From Anaerosacchariphilus hominis (GTDB lineage Bacteria > Bacillota > Clostridia > Lachnospirales > Lachnospiraceae), in contig NZ_JACOOR010000002.1 in assembly GCF_014290175.1 (NCBI RefSeq), positions 434,001 through 498,000 of the forward strand: DNA of 64,000 nucleotides. The letters are read 5' to 3'. The translations under genes were made by a program, and so were the position numbers. Below, piece after piece: positions 17,125-26,056 of this stretch. The stretch's first letter is position 1. Each line of letters opens with the position of its first letter. The notes below the pieces were generated by a model, which worked only from the letters and a program-made list of their open reading frames with translations, did not search any database and had not been told where the DNA came from.

Positions 17125-18186
17125 ATGAAAATGAACGGAAAAGAAGAAAAAATCGTATTCTGCAAAGGGGGCGGCTGCACGGCCAAGCTGGGAGCCGGAC
17201 TTTTGAGCCATGTGCTGGAGAAGCTGCCAAAAGGGCCGGCAGATGAAAACCTGCTGGTGGGTTATGACAGCAAGGATGACGCGGCGGTCTATCGGATCAG
17301 TGAAGATGCAGCTGTGGTACAGACTTTGGACTTTTTTCCTCCCATGGTGGACGATCCCTATACCTTCGGAAAGATAGCGGCCACGAATGCTTTGAGTGAT
17401 ATCTACGCCATGGGCGGTCAGGTGAAGACGGCGCTGAATATCGTGTGTTTTCCTGAGTCCATGGATCTGAATATTCTGGGAGAAATACTGCGGGGCGGTT
17501 CCGAAAAGGTACTGGAAGCAGGCGGAACTCTGGCAGGGGGCCATTCCATCAATGATACGGATGTGAAATACGGCCTGTCAGTCATGGGGATGGTACACCC
17601 GGATCAGATCTGGAGCAACAACAGCGGCCAGCCCGGGGATCGGTTGATTCTCACCAAACGGCTGGGCGTGGGAATCCTCTGTACGGCCAACCGTGTGGGC
17701 GAGGCATCAAAAGAAGCCATGGAACAGGCGGTGGCGTCCATGACGACTCTGAACCGCAAAGCTTCGGAGATCGCAGCCCGGTACCGGGTTCATGCCTGCA
17801 CGGATGTGACTGGTTTCGGCTTTCTGGGACATCTGCATGAGATGATGGACGGGCGGCTGTCCTGCCGCGTCGACGGAGCAGCTGTTCCCATTTTCCCGGA
17901 GGCGGTACACCATGCCAATGAGTTCCTGCTGACAGCGGCGGGGCAGAAGAACCGGAACCATGTGGGAGCTTACGTGACTTTTGAGGACAGTTCCTTTGCC
18001 ACAGAAGAGCTTCTTTTCGATCCCCAGACCTCGGGCGGACTTTTGCTGGCTGTAGATGGAAAAGATGCAAAAGAGCTGGAGAAGGAATTGCAAAAGGCGG
18101 GACTACCTGCTAAAATAGTGGGCGAGGTTACAGAGAAAACCGATATGGAGATCCGTGTACGCGGGAAAGTAAACGGAATGACATAG
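17125..18186 (+). CDS. selD: Selenide, water dikinase
   Basis: 353 residues. Makes selenophosphate from selenide and ATP. The N-terminal catalytic element is [14 protein letters not shown] with Cys18 and Lys21 at the positions of the E. coli Cys17/Lys20 pair; it uses Cys, not selenocysteine. Other motifs are [34 protein letters not shown] and [12 protein letters not shown]. It opens an operon with yedF, a desulfurase and the molybdenum hydroxylase genes. That context points to supply of the labile selenium cofactor, although selenoprotein synthesis elsewhere may share the product. The start could be two codons later (17131). Confidence 0.95.
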   Translation: MKMNGKEEKIVFCKGGGCTAKLGAGLLSHVLEKLPKGPADENLLVGYDSKDDAAVYRISEDAAVVQTLDFFPPMVDDPYTFGKIAATNALSDIYAMGGQVKTALNIVCFPESMDLNILGEILRGGSEKVLEAGGTLAGGHSINDTDVKYGLSVMGMVHPDQIWSNNSGQPGDRLILTKRLGVGILCTANRVGEASKEAMEQAVASMTTLNRKASEIAARYRVHACTDVTGFGFLGHLHEMMDGRLSCRVDGAAVPIFPEAVHHANEFLLTAAGQKNRNHVGAYVTFEDSSFATEELLFDPQTSGGLLLAVDGKDAKELEKELQKAGLPAKIVGEVTEKTDMEIRVRGKVNGMT

Positions 18187-18247
18187 CCGGAAAGCCAGAA
18201 TCCGGGGACGTAGCTGCGCTGTCGCAGAGAAAGAGAGGAAATGTGAA

Positions 18248-18880
18248 ATGATTCAGGTAAATGCACTGGGCGATGCCTGCCCGATTCCTGTGGTAAAGAC
18301 CAAGAAAGCCATCGAACAGCTGGGTGGCAGCGGTGTAGTAGAGACATTGGTGGACAATGAAATCGCGGTCCAGAACCTGACTAAGATGGCCAATCAGAAG
18401 GGCTACAAGGTCAGCTCCAGAAAGCTGGCGGAGAAACAGTATCAGGTCGTGATGGAGATAGGCGAGGACGTGAAAGAAGAACTGAAGACGGAGCCGAAAG
18501 CGCCGGAAACAGTGGAATCAGAGACCTGCATTCCGGATGCCAGAGCTAATACGGTTGTGGCGATTTCTTCCGCCACCATGGGCGAGGGCGATCCGGAGCT
18601 TGGAAAAATCCTGATCAAAGGCTTTATCTACGCTCTGACCCAGCTTGATACCCTGCCGAAGACGATACTATTTTACAATGGCGGCGCCTATCTGACCTGC
18701 GAGGAGTCCGCGTCTCTGGAGGATTTGAAGTCACTGGAGGCTCAGGGCGTACAGATCCTGACCTGCGGTACCTGTCTGAATCATTATGGCCTCACGGATA
18801 AGCTTCAGGTGGGCGAGGTGACGAACATGTACGTCATCGCCGAGACCATGGCAGGCGCGTCCAAGATCATCAAGCCATGA
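18248..18880 (+). CDS. yedF: Sulfurtransferase-like selenium metabolism protein YedF
   Basis: 210 residues. N-terminal TusA/SirA-like domain (1-72) with ALGDACPIPVVKTKKA, the CPxP thiol motif at Cys11. After a Pro/Glu-rich linker, a DsrE-like domain (about 100-210) has ILTCGTCLNHYGL. Fused TusA-DsrE proteins of this kind accompany selD and the selenium-dependent molybdenum hydroxylases and are thought to carry activated Se or S. Its stop overlaps the start of the next gene by four bases. Confidence 0.92.
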   Translation: MIQVNALGDACPIPVVKTKKAIEQLGGSGVVETLVDNEIAVQNLTKMANQKGYKVSSRKLAEKQYQVVMEIGEDVKEELKTEPKAPETVESETCIPDARANTVVAISSATMGEGDPELGKILIKGFIYALTQLDTLPKTILFYNGGAYLTCEESASLEDLKSLEAQGVQILTCGTCLNHYGLTDKLQVGEVTNMYVIAETMAGASKIIKP

Positions 18881-20055
18881 TTTATTTTGACAATGCGGCC
18901 ACGACCCTGCATAAGCCTGACTGCGTAAAAGGAGCGGTCTTACAGGCCCTGGATGCCATGGGCAATTCGGGCCGGGGCGTCCACGACGCTTCCCTGTACG
19001 CAGGCCGGACCATTTATCGGGCCCGGGAGGCGCTGGCGAAGCTTTTGGGTGTGGGCGCGCCGGAAAACGTGGTTTTTACGGCTAATGCTACAGAAAGTCT
19101 GAATCTGGCCATAAGCGGTCTGTTTCAGCCGGGGGATCATGTGATCACCACGGTCTGCGAGCATAATTCAGTGCTGAGACCGCTGTATCGGCTGCAGGGC
19201 GTGGAGCTGTCTTTTCTCCCGATAAAAAGAAGAACAGAAGTAGAAGCTGTAGGAACTGGCGCAGACAGAGTAAAAGATACCGGAATTCTGGCTTACAATG
19301 AGTTGGAATCTCTGCTCCGTCCGAACACAAAAGCCCTGATCATCACCCATGCCTCCAATCTGACAGGCAATATCACCGATCTGGAACGTGCGGCAGCCTT
19401 CGCAAAAAAGCACAGTCTTTTGCTTATCGTAGACGCTGCCCAGACGGCGGGCGCAGTCCCCATAGATATGGAACGTATGGGGATCGACGTCCTGTGCTTT
19501 ACGGGCCACAAGGGACTTTACGGCCCCCAGGGAACCGGCGGTGTCTGCGTCCGTCCCGGTCTTTCGATCCGGCCCCTGAAGGTGGGCGGAAGCGGAATTC
19601 ACAGCTTCGACCGGGAACACCCGTCGGAGATGCCGGCGGCGCTGGAGGCGGGCACCCTGAACGGCCATGGGATCGCAGGCCTGGGCGCGGCGGCCTGTTG
19701 GCTTCTGGAGACCGGCGTGGAGCAGATTCGCGCCCGGGAGCAGACGCTTCTTCGGCGGTTTGTGGACGGCGTGAAGGAGGTGGAGGGCGTAACCCTCTAC
19801 GGAAATCCGGATCTGGACCGGCGGACGGGAATCCAGTCCCTGAATATCCGGGATTATGATTCTGCAAGGGTAGCGGACTGGCTCTATGAGGATTACGGGA
19901 TCGCCGTCCGGGGAGGAGCCCACTGCGCGCCGCTTATGCATGAGGCGTTGGGAACCCGGGAGCAGGGTGCGGTCCGGTTCAGCTTTTCTTATTTCAATAC
20001 GGAGGCAGAGGCAGACGAGGCGGCGGCAGCCGTCCGGGAGCTGGCGGAGGAGTAA
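18877..20055 (+). CDS. Cysteine desulfurase-like class V aminotransferase
   Basis: 392 residues, PLP-dependent. The Schiff-base Lys lies in CFTGHKGLYGPQGTGG, the PLP-Asp in IVDAAQTAGA and the catalytic Cys in RGGAHCAPLMHEA near residue 350. The sequence follows the EF2568-type subfamily that sits in selenium clusters, and it probably mobilises Se from selenocysteine or S from cysteine for SelD or for the molybdenum cofactor. General SufS/IscS roles cannot be excluded, but no Suf or Isc genes are nearby. ATG overlaps the yedF stop (ATGA). Confidence 0.9.
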   Translation: MIYFDNAATTLHKPDCVKGAVLQALDAMGNSGRGVHDASLYAGRTIYRAREALAKLLGVGAPENVVFTANATESLNLAISGLFQPGDHVITTVCEHNSVLRPLYRLQGVELSFLPIKRRTEVEAVGTGADRVKDTGILAYNELESLLRPNTKALIITHASNLTGNITDLERAAAFAKKHSLLLIVDAAQTAGAVPIDMERMGIDVLCFTGHKGLYGPQGTGGVCVRPGLSIRPLKVGGSGIHSFDREHPSEMPAALEAGTLNGHGIAGLGAAACWLLETGVEQIRAREQTLLRRFVDGVKEVEGVTLYGNPDLDRRTGIQSLNIRDYDSARVADWLYEDYGIAVRGGAHCAPLMHEALGTREQGAVRFSFSYFNTEAEADEAAAAVRELAEE

Positions 20056-20059
20056 GGCA

Positions 20060-20296
20060 ATGCGGAAAAAAACAGAAGCGCTGGTGATCTCCTTCGGAAC
20101 CACCACCGAGGCCATGAAAATGGAACGGCACTGTGAAAAGGAGGGGCTTCCCGGCAGATTGATCCCCATTCCCCGGGAGATTACCGCAGGCTGCGGTATG
20201 GCCTGGAAGGCGAAGCCCGGAGAGAAGGAGTTGCTGCAGCAGGCAATGCTGGAGGCGGCGATCCGGTGGGAGGGTATGTATACCCTGGAGCTATGA
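20060..20296 (+). CDS. DUF3343 small protein
   Basis: 78 residues, starting 4 bases after the desulfurase stop. The sequence ALVISFGTTTEAMKME, GLPGRLIPIPREI, TAGCGMAWKAKPGE matches DUF3343, a thiol-containing small protein that often accompanies cysteine-desulfurase genes. The conserved Cys in AGCGMAWK may receive S or Se from the desulfurase; that is inference from the adjacency and the motif. Confidence 0.85.
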   Translation: MRKKTEALVISFGTTTEAMKMERHCEKEGLPGRLIPIPREITAGCGMAWKAKPGEKELLQQAMLEAAIRWEGMYTLEL

Positions 20297-20340
20297 AAAA
20301 CAGGTAAAAATTTATCTATCGCAAATGAGGAGAAACATGT

Positions 20341-21732
20341 ATGAATGAAGCAGAAAACAAGAAAGCAGCCTATGATTTTTATGGCAAAATGCCTTTTCGA
20401 AAGGCATTTCCCCTGGGACTCCAGCACGTGCTGGCCATGTTCGTGGGAAATCTGACCCCGATTCTGATTATCACAGGAGCCTGCGGAATCGGATCCGGTA
20501 CAGAATTTGCGGAGGTGCAGGTAGCGCTTCTGCAGAATGCCATGCTGGTGGCGGGAATTGTAACCCTGATTCAGCTGTACGCCATCGGTCCGGTGGGCGG
20601 AAAGGTGCCGATTATCATGGGTACCAGCTCCGGCTTTATCGGCGTATTCAACAGCGTGGCAGGCGTCATGGGCGGCGGTATCCTGGCGTACGGCGCGATT
20701 CTGGGAGCTTCCCTGATTGGCGGCCTTTTTGAGACGGTTCTGGGCTTTATGCTGAAGCCCCTGCACCGCTTCTTCCCGGCAGTTGTGACCGGTACCGTGG
20801 TGCTTTCCATCGGTCTGTCCCTGATTTCCGTAGGCGTGGGATCCTTCGGCGGCGGAAGCTCTGCGAAGGATTACGGCTCCATGGAAAACCTGCTTCTGGG
20901 AACCCTGGTGCTGGTGGTCATCATTGCGCTGAAGCATGGCACCAAGGGAATGACCAGTGTTTCTTCGATTCTGATTGGAATTATTGTAGGCTATATTGTA
21001 GCGGCGATCATGGCGCTGGTTCTGCCCACCACCGGAGTAACCGCAGAGGGCGTGGAGTATACCAAGGCCTGGGTTCTGAACTGGGATAAGGTAGCCCAGG
21101 CAAAATGGTTCGCGGTTCCGGCCCTGATGCCGGTGAAGCTGGTCTTTGACCCCAGAGCCATTGTTCCGGTGCTGATTATGTTCGTGGTAACCGCGGTGGA
21201 GACCGTAGGAGATATCTCCGGCGTCATTGAGGGCGGTATGGATCGGGAGGCGACCGATTCCGAGCTGTCCGGCGGCGTAGTCTGCGACGGCGTGGGATCC
21301 TCCCTGGCTTCCCTGTTCGGCGTGCTTCCGAATACCTCCTTCAGCCAGAATGTAGGTCTGGTTACCATGACCAAGGTGGTAAACCGGTTTGCCCTGGCGA
21401 CCGGGGCCGTGTTCCTGATTCTCTGCGGCCTGTTCCCCAAGCTGTCCGCACTGATTTCCATTATGCCCCAGAGTGTTCTGGGCGGCGCGGCAGTTATGAT
21501 GTTCTCCTCCATCGTAGTCAGCGGTATCGGCCTGATTACCAAGGAGAAAATGACCGTCCGCAACACAACGATTGTATCTGTAGCGCTGGGTCTGGGCTAT
21601 GGTCTGGGTGCCAACAGCGGCGTGCTGGCGGGACTGCCCCAGAGCGTACAGCTCATCTTCGGCGGATCCGGTATCGTACCGGCTGCCCTGGTAGCGATTA
21701 TCCTGAATATTGTTCTTCCAAAGGAGGAATAG
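20341..21732 (+). CDS. Nucleobase:cation symporter-2 family permease (xanthine/uracil type)
   Basis: 463 residues, about 12-14 membrane spans. Motifs of the NCS2/NAT family: GLQHVLAMFVGNLTP at the start, the QxFx-like TVETVGDISGVIEGG segment, and SFSQNVGLVTMTKVVNR in the NAT signature. It probably imports xanthine, urate or another purine for the enzyme encoded next. Substrate cannot be fixed from sequence alone. It is co-directional with the selenium genes (44-base gap) and 1 base from the FAD-subunit gene, so it belongs to the same operon. Confidence 0.92.
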   Translation: MNEAENKKAAYDFYGKMPFRKAFPLGLQHVLAMFVGNLTPILIITGACGIGSGTEFAEVQVALLQNAMLVAGIVTLIQLYAIGPVGGKVPIIMGTSSGFIGVFNSVAGVMGGGILAYGAILGASLIGGLFETVLGFMLKPLHRFFPAVVTGTVVLSIGLSLISVGVGSFGGGSSAKDYGSMENLLLGTLVLVVIIALKHGTKGMTSVSSILIGIIVGYIVAAIMALVLPTTGVTAEGVEYTKAWVLNWDKVAQAKWFAVPALMPVKLVFDPRAIVPVLIMFVVTAVETVGDISGVIEGGMDREATDSELSGGVVCDGVGSSLASLFGVLPNTSFSQNVGLVTMTKVVNRFALATGAVFLILCGLFPKLSALISIMPQSVLGGAAVMMFSSIVVSGIGLITKEKMTVRNTTIVSVALGLGYGLGANSGVLAGLPQSVQLIFGGSGIVPAALVAIILNIVLPKEE

Positions 21733-21733
21733 C

Positions 21734-22495
21734 ATGATAAAAATAAGAGAATTGGTAAAAGTGGAGAGTCTGGAGGAGGCCTGGGAGCTGAACCAGAAGC
21801 GCACCAACAAGATCCTGGGCGGTATGCTGTGGCTCCGCCTGGGAAACCGGAACGTGCAGAAGGCCATCGATCTGTCAGACCTGGGGCTTGATCAGATCGA
21901 GGAGACGGAGGAAGCATTTTCCATCGGCTGTATGGCGACCTTACGTCAGATCGAGCTGCATGAGGGACTGAACGCCCTGTGCGAGGGACTGCTGCATGAC
22001 GCGGTCTGCGATATCGTGGGCACCCAGTTCCGGAACCTGGCTACGGTAGGCGGCAGTATCTTCGGACGTTTCGGCTTTTCCGATGTGATGACGGCGTTTC
22101 TGGCTCTGGATTCCTATGTGGAGCTCTATAAGGGTGGCATTGTGCCAATGTCAGAATTTGTAAAAATGAAACGTGACAATGACATTCTGGTGCGGGTCAT
22201 CGTAAAGAAATGTCCGGGTCATTTTGCGTATCTGTCCCACCGGAACACACGGACCGATTTTCCGGTGCTGACCGTGGCCGTATCCGACTGCGGCGGCGTA
22301 AAGAAGGCTGTGATCGGCGCAAGACCGGGTATCGCGAAGCTGTATGAGATCGAGCATATGGACGGGGAGACGGCAAAGCGTCTGGCAGAGGAAACCCCAT
22401 TCCAGAGCAATATGCGCGCTTCCGACACCTTCCGCCGTCATCTGGCGGGCGTGCTGCTTGGGCGTGCCTTCGCAGAGATTCAGGGAAAGGAGTGA
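21734..22495 (+). CDS. Xanthine dehydrogenase-type FAD-binding subunit
   Basis: 253 residues from the ATG at 21734 with AAGGAGG upstream. CoxM-like FAD-binding domain: ILGGMLWLRLG for the first loop, CDIVGTQFRNLATVGGSIFG for the second FAD contact, and a C-terminal CO-dehydrogenase-flavoprotein-like domain (SHRNTRTDFPVLTVAVS). It passes electrons from the 2Fe-2S subunit to NAD or another acceptor. The order FAD, FeS, Mo subunit is normal for three-gene xanthine dehydrogenases. Confidence 0.92.
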   Translation: MIKIRELVKVESLEEAWELNQKRTNKILGGMLWLRLGNRNVQKAIDLSDLGLDQIEETEEAFSIGCMATLRQIELHEGLNALCEGLLHDAVCDIVGTQFRNLATVGGSIFGRFGFSDVMTAFLALDSYVELYKGGIVPMSEFVKMKRDNDILVRVIVKKCPGHFAYLSHRNTRTDFPVLTVAVSDCGGVKKAVIGARPGIAKLYEIEHMDGETAKRLAEETPFQSNMRASDTFRRHLAGVLLGRAFAEIQGKE

Positions 22496-22502
22496 GGCTG
22501 AC

Positions 22503-22979
22503 ATGATCGTAACGATGATCTTAAACGGAAAAAAGATAACAGATGAGATTGCCGCGGATATGACACTCTTTGATTTTGTCCGGAAGCATGGCTGCTACAG
22601 TGTAAAATGCGGCTGTGAGACTACCAACTGCGGACTCTGTACCGTATTTCTGGACGATACCCCGGTGCTTTCCTGCGCCATGCTCGCGGCGCGGGCAGAG
22701 GGACGCCGGGTGGAGACCCTGGAGGGACTGCAGAAGGAAGCAGAGGAATTCGGCTCCTTTATCGCCGATCAGGGCGCGGAGCAGTGCGGCTTCTGCAATC
22801 CGGGCATGATTATGAACGCCATCGCCCTGTTCCGGGAGAACCCGGAGCCCACCGACGAGGAAATCAAGCAGTATCTGGCAGGCAACCTGTGCCGCTGCTC
22901 CGGCTATGAGGGACAGCTGCGTGGAATGCACGCCTTTATCGAGTATAAGAAGAACGGAGGTGCCGCATGCGGGAAGTAG
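22503..22979 (+). CDS. Xanthine dehydrogenase-type 2Fe-2S subunit
   Basis: 158 residues from the ATG at 22503. A plant-type ferredoxin domain (1-80) with [15 protein letters not shown] and a fourth Cys in VLSC; a helical second 2Fe-2S domain with [12 protein letters not shown] and [10 protein letters not shown]. All eight expected cluster cysteines are present. It transfers electrons from the Mo site to FAD. It overlaps the molybdopterin subunit gene by 13 bases. Confidence 0.94.
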   Translation: MIVTMILNGKKITDEIAADMTLFDFVRKHGCYSVKCGCETTNCGLCTVFLDDTPVLSCAMLAARAEGRRVETLEGLQKEAEEFGSFIADQGAEQCGFCNPGMIMNAIALFRENPEPTDEEIKQYLAGNLCRCSGYEGQLRGMHAFIEYKKNGGAACGK

Positions 22980-25240
22980 GAAAACGGGAACGCAAGAAGG
23001 ACGCCATAGCGCTGGTGACCGGACAGCCAGTCTATGTAGATGACCTCGCCCCGAAGGAATGTCTGGTGGTAAAGCTTCTTCGCAGCCCCCACGCCAATGC
23101 CATCGTGGAGGACGTAAACTATGCGGCGGCCCTGAAGATTCCGGGTATCGAGGCAGTGTATACCTGGAAGGACGTGCCGAAGAACCGGTTTGCCACAGCG
23201 GGACAGACCTATCCGGAGTGGAGCCCCTACGACCATCTGATTCTCGATCAGCATGTGCGCTTCGTGGGCGATCCGGTAGCGATTGTAGCAGGAGAGAATG
23301 AAGCATGTGTGGACAAGGCCCTGCGGGTGATCCGGGTGAAATATCAGGTGCTTCCGGCGCTGCTGGATTATCATGAGGCCATCGACAATGAAATCCTGGT
23401 GCATCCGGAGGACAACTGGGAATCCCGATTCCCGGTGGGAGCCGACAACAGGCGGAATCTCTGCGCCCATATGGAGGACGGCGACGGAGATGTGGAGGCG
23501 GTCCTTGAGGACTGTGAGGTAAAGCTTACCCGCACCTACCATGTCCCGGCGGTCAACCAGGCCATGATGGAGACCTTCCGGACCTATTGCTATATCGACA
23601 CCTACGGAAGACTGGTGGTCGTAAGCTCGACCCAGATCGTATTCCATGTAAGACGAATTGTATCCACGGCCCTCGGGATTCCCAGGGCAAAGGTGCGGGC
23701 CATGAAGCCCCGGATTGGCGGCGGCTTCGGCGCCAAGCAGACGGTGGTGACGGAGATTTATCCGGCCTTTGTTACCTGGATGACAAAGAAGCCGTCCAAA
23801 CTCATCTATACCAGAAAAGAAAGCCAGATTGCCGGATCTCCCCGCCATGAGATGGACGTCCGGGTCAGCATCGGCGCAGACCGGGACGGAACGATCCGGG
23901 CCATCGACCTTTACAACCTGTCCAATACAGGCGCTTACGGCGACCACGGCCCCACTACGGCGGGACTGACGGGACACAAGGCGATTCCCCTGTATACAGC
24001 CAACCTGGAGGCCTTCCGTCATGTATTTGACGTAGTCTACACGAATCAGCTTGCCACAGGCGCGTACCGGGGGTATGGAGCCACCCAGGGAATCTTTGCC
24101 CTGGAATCCATCGTAAATGAGCTGGCGACCGTTCTTCACATGGATCCGGTGGAGCTCCGCCTGAAAAATGTGGTGCGGGAAAAGATGCTTATGCCGGCTT
24201 ATTTCGGCGAGGTGGCAGAGAGCTGCCGTCTGGACGAGTGTCTGGTCCGGGCCTGCGAAATGATTGGCTGGAAGGAAAAATACCCTGCCCGGGATATGGG
24301 AAATGGCAAGGTACGCGCCGTAGGCGTGGGCATGGCCATGCAGGGCTCCTGTATCTCCAACGTGGACGTGGGATCCGCGACAATCATGCTCAACGAGGAC
24401 GGCACCTATAAGCTGGCCATCGCGGCGGCGGATATGGGAACCGGCTGTGATACCATTCTGGCCCAGATGGCGGCGGAATGTCTGCATGTGACCACCGACG
24501 AGATCTTCGTCTCCGGCGCGGACACAGACAGCTCCCCCTATGATTCCGGATCCTACGCCTCCAGTACCACCTATATTACCGGCCAGGCCGTGGTCAAGGC
24601 GGCCACAGAGCTGGAAAAACGGATCTGCCAGGTAGCGGCAGGCATGCTGGAATGCGACCCGGAGGACGTGGAGTTCGACGGCAGAAAAGCCACCGATGTG
24701 AAAACCGGAAAATCCGTTACCAGCGAGGAGATCGGCTACAAGGCTCAGGTCTGCAACAAAATCGCGTTACAGGTGACAGAAAGCCACAGCTCCCCGGTAT
24801 CGCCGCCTCCCTATATGGCAGGCGCGGTGGAAATCGAGCTGGATAAGGAGACGGGCCATGTGGAGATCCTGGACTATGCGGCAGTGGTAGACTGCGGTAC
24901 GGTTGTGAACCCGAACCTGGCGACCGTTCAGGTGGAGGGAGGCTTAGGTCAGGGAATCGGTATGACTCTCTACGAGAATATTCAGTACACGGAAAAGGGT
25001 AAGCTTCGCAACAGCTCCCTGATGCAGTACAAGATCCCGACCCGCCAGGATATGGGACATTTCCGGGTGGAATTTAAGCCGAGCTTCGAGCCCACCGGCC
25101 CCTTCGGCGTGAAATCCATCGGTGAGATCGTGATCAACACTCCGGCTCCGGCCCTGGCCCATGCCATCTATAACGCGACGGGCGTATGGCACCGGAACCT
25201 GCCGATTACCAGTGAGAAGATTGCGCTGGGGACAGACTGA
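22967..25240 (+). CDS. Selenium-dependent xanthine dehydrogenase-type molybdopterin subunit
   Basis: 757 residues, RBS GGAGG. Catalytic subunit of the molybdenum hydroxylase; hydroxylates a purine or related heterocycle. Mo-cofactor motifs: RIGGGFGAKQ, GAYRGYGATQGIFALES and the catalytic Glu near the C-terminus in GVKSIGEIV. The family includes xanthine dehydrogenase, purine hydroxylase and nicotinate dehydrogenase; the upstream nucleobase permease favours a purine. The yqeC/yqeB/selD neighbours show that this belongs to the class with a labile, non-selenocysteine Se in the active site; the protein itself contains no UGA-coded residue. Confidence 0.92.
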   Translation: MREVGKRERKKDAIALVTGQPVYVDDLAPKECLVVKLLRSPHANAIVEDVNYAAALKIPGIEAVYTWKDVPKNRFATAGQTYPEWSPYDHLILDQHVRFVGDPVAIVAGENEACVDKALRVIRVKYQVLPALLDYHEAIDNEILVHPEDNWESRFPVGADNRRNLCAHMEDGDGDVEAVLEDCEVKLTRTYHVPAVNQAMMETFRTYCYIDTYGRLVVVSSTQIVFHVRRIVSTALGIPRAKVRAMKPRIGGGFGAKQTVVTEIYPAFVTWMTKKPSKLIYTRKESQIAGSPRHEMDVRVSIGADRDGTIRAIDLYNLSNTGAYGDHGPTTAGLTGHKAIPLYTANLEAFRHVFDVVYTNQLATGAYRGYGATQGIFALESIVNELATVLHMDPVELRLKNVVREKMLMPAYFGEVAESCRLDECLVRACEMIGWKEKYPARDMGNGKVRAVGVGMAMQGSCISNVDVGSATIMLNEDGTYKLAIAAADMGTGCDTILAQMAAECLHVTTDEIFVSGADTDSSPYDSGSYASSTTYITGQAVVKAATELEKRICQVAAGMLECDPEDVEFDGRKATDVKTGKSVTSEEIGYKAQVCNKIALQVTESHSSPVSPPPYMAGAVEIELDKETGHVEILDYAAVVDCGTVVNPNLATVQVEGGLGQGIGMTLYENIQYTEKGKLRNSSLMQYKIPTRQDMGHFRVEFKPSFEPTGPFGVKSIGEIVINTPAPALAHAIYNATGVWHRNLPITSEKIALGTD

Positions 25241-25252
25241 TTCGGATAAGAC

Positions 25253-26056
25253 ATGTTAAAAGAATGGATAGACGGAAAATGGGTGGAGCGGGAGTCACTG
25301 CTGGCTGCCCTGGGGCTGGTTGAAAGCAGCTTTGCTTCCGGCAGGAAGCCGGAAAAAAACTGCGTCGTTTCCATCGTGGGCGCGGGCGGAAAAACCACCT
25401 GCCTGCGCCGCTTACAGGTGGAGTGTAAAAAACTGGGAATCTCAGCGGCCGCAGGCACCACCACCCATATCCAATATGAAAAGAATACCGGATTTCTGGA
25501 CCGTCCGGATCTGCAGGCGGCCCGGGAGATGTTAAAGAATACAGGCACTCTCTGGATGGGAGAGCCTGTTTCCGACTGGAAATGTAAAGCGCTGCCGGAT
25601 CCGTTTTACAGGGAGCTTCTGGCGGAGGGGATCTGGCTTCTTCTGGAGGCAGACGGAGCCAGAGAGAAGCCGGTCAAAGCGCCCAGGGAGGGCGAACCGG
25701 TAATTTTGTCGGAGACCGGTCTTGTGCTCTGCGTGTATGGACTGGACGGAGTGGGGCAGCCTATCAAAGAGGTCTGCTGCCGTGTGGAAGAGGTCTGCGC
25801 CATTCTCGGAAAAGAAGAGAAGGAGGTCCTGACGGCGGCAGATTTGGCGAAGCTGGCGGCTAGCCCGGCAGGAGGAAGAAAGGGCGTAAGACCCGGTATG
25901 GACTACGCGGTGCTGTTTAACAAGGCGGATACCCGGGAGCGGGAGGCAGCGGCGCTGGAAGCCGCGAAAGCGCTTGCGGGTCCGGAAACGAGGATTCTCA
26001 TGGCGGCGGATCTGATGCCGCCCTGGAACCTTCTGAGAGCAGGAGAGAAAAGATGA
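25253..26056 (+). CDS. yqeC: Selenium cofactor biosynthesis protein YqeC
   Basis: 267 residues. P-loop-like VSIVGAGGKTTCLRRL near residue 45 and LLLEADGARE/PVKAP-type motifs place it in the YqeC family, found only with selenium-dependent molybdenum hydroxylases and presumed to act in maturing the Se-containing Mo cofactor. Its stop overlaps the start of yqeB by four bases. The RBS is weak, suggesting coupling to upstream translation. Confidence 0.9.
   Translation: MLKEWIDGKWVERESLLAALGLVESSFASGRKPEKNCVVSIVGAGGKTTCLRRLQVECKKLGISAAAGTTTHIQYEKNTGFLDRPDLQAAREMLKNTGTLWMGEPVSDWKCKALPDPFYRELLAEGIWLLLEADGAREKPVKAPREGEPVILSETGLVLCVYGLDGVGQPIKEVCCRVEEVCAILGKEEKEVLTAADLAKLAASPAGGRKGVRPGMDYAVLFNKADTREREAAALEAAKALAGPETRILMAADLMPPWNLLRAGEKR

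Noticed and set aside
19168..21867. Very long open frame (899 codons) on the minus strand across the desulfurase and permease genes
   Set aside because: It is a mirror of well-supported plus-strand genes with clear family motifs, has repetitive His/Gln/Arg-rich composition typical of antisense frames, and lacks an RBS and domain signals.
22904..24487. 527-codon minus-strand frame over the molybdopterin subunit
   Set aside because: Antisense to a catalytic subunit with all cofactor motifs; no RBS or family similarity.
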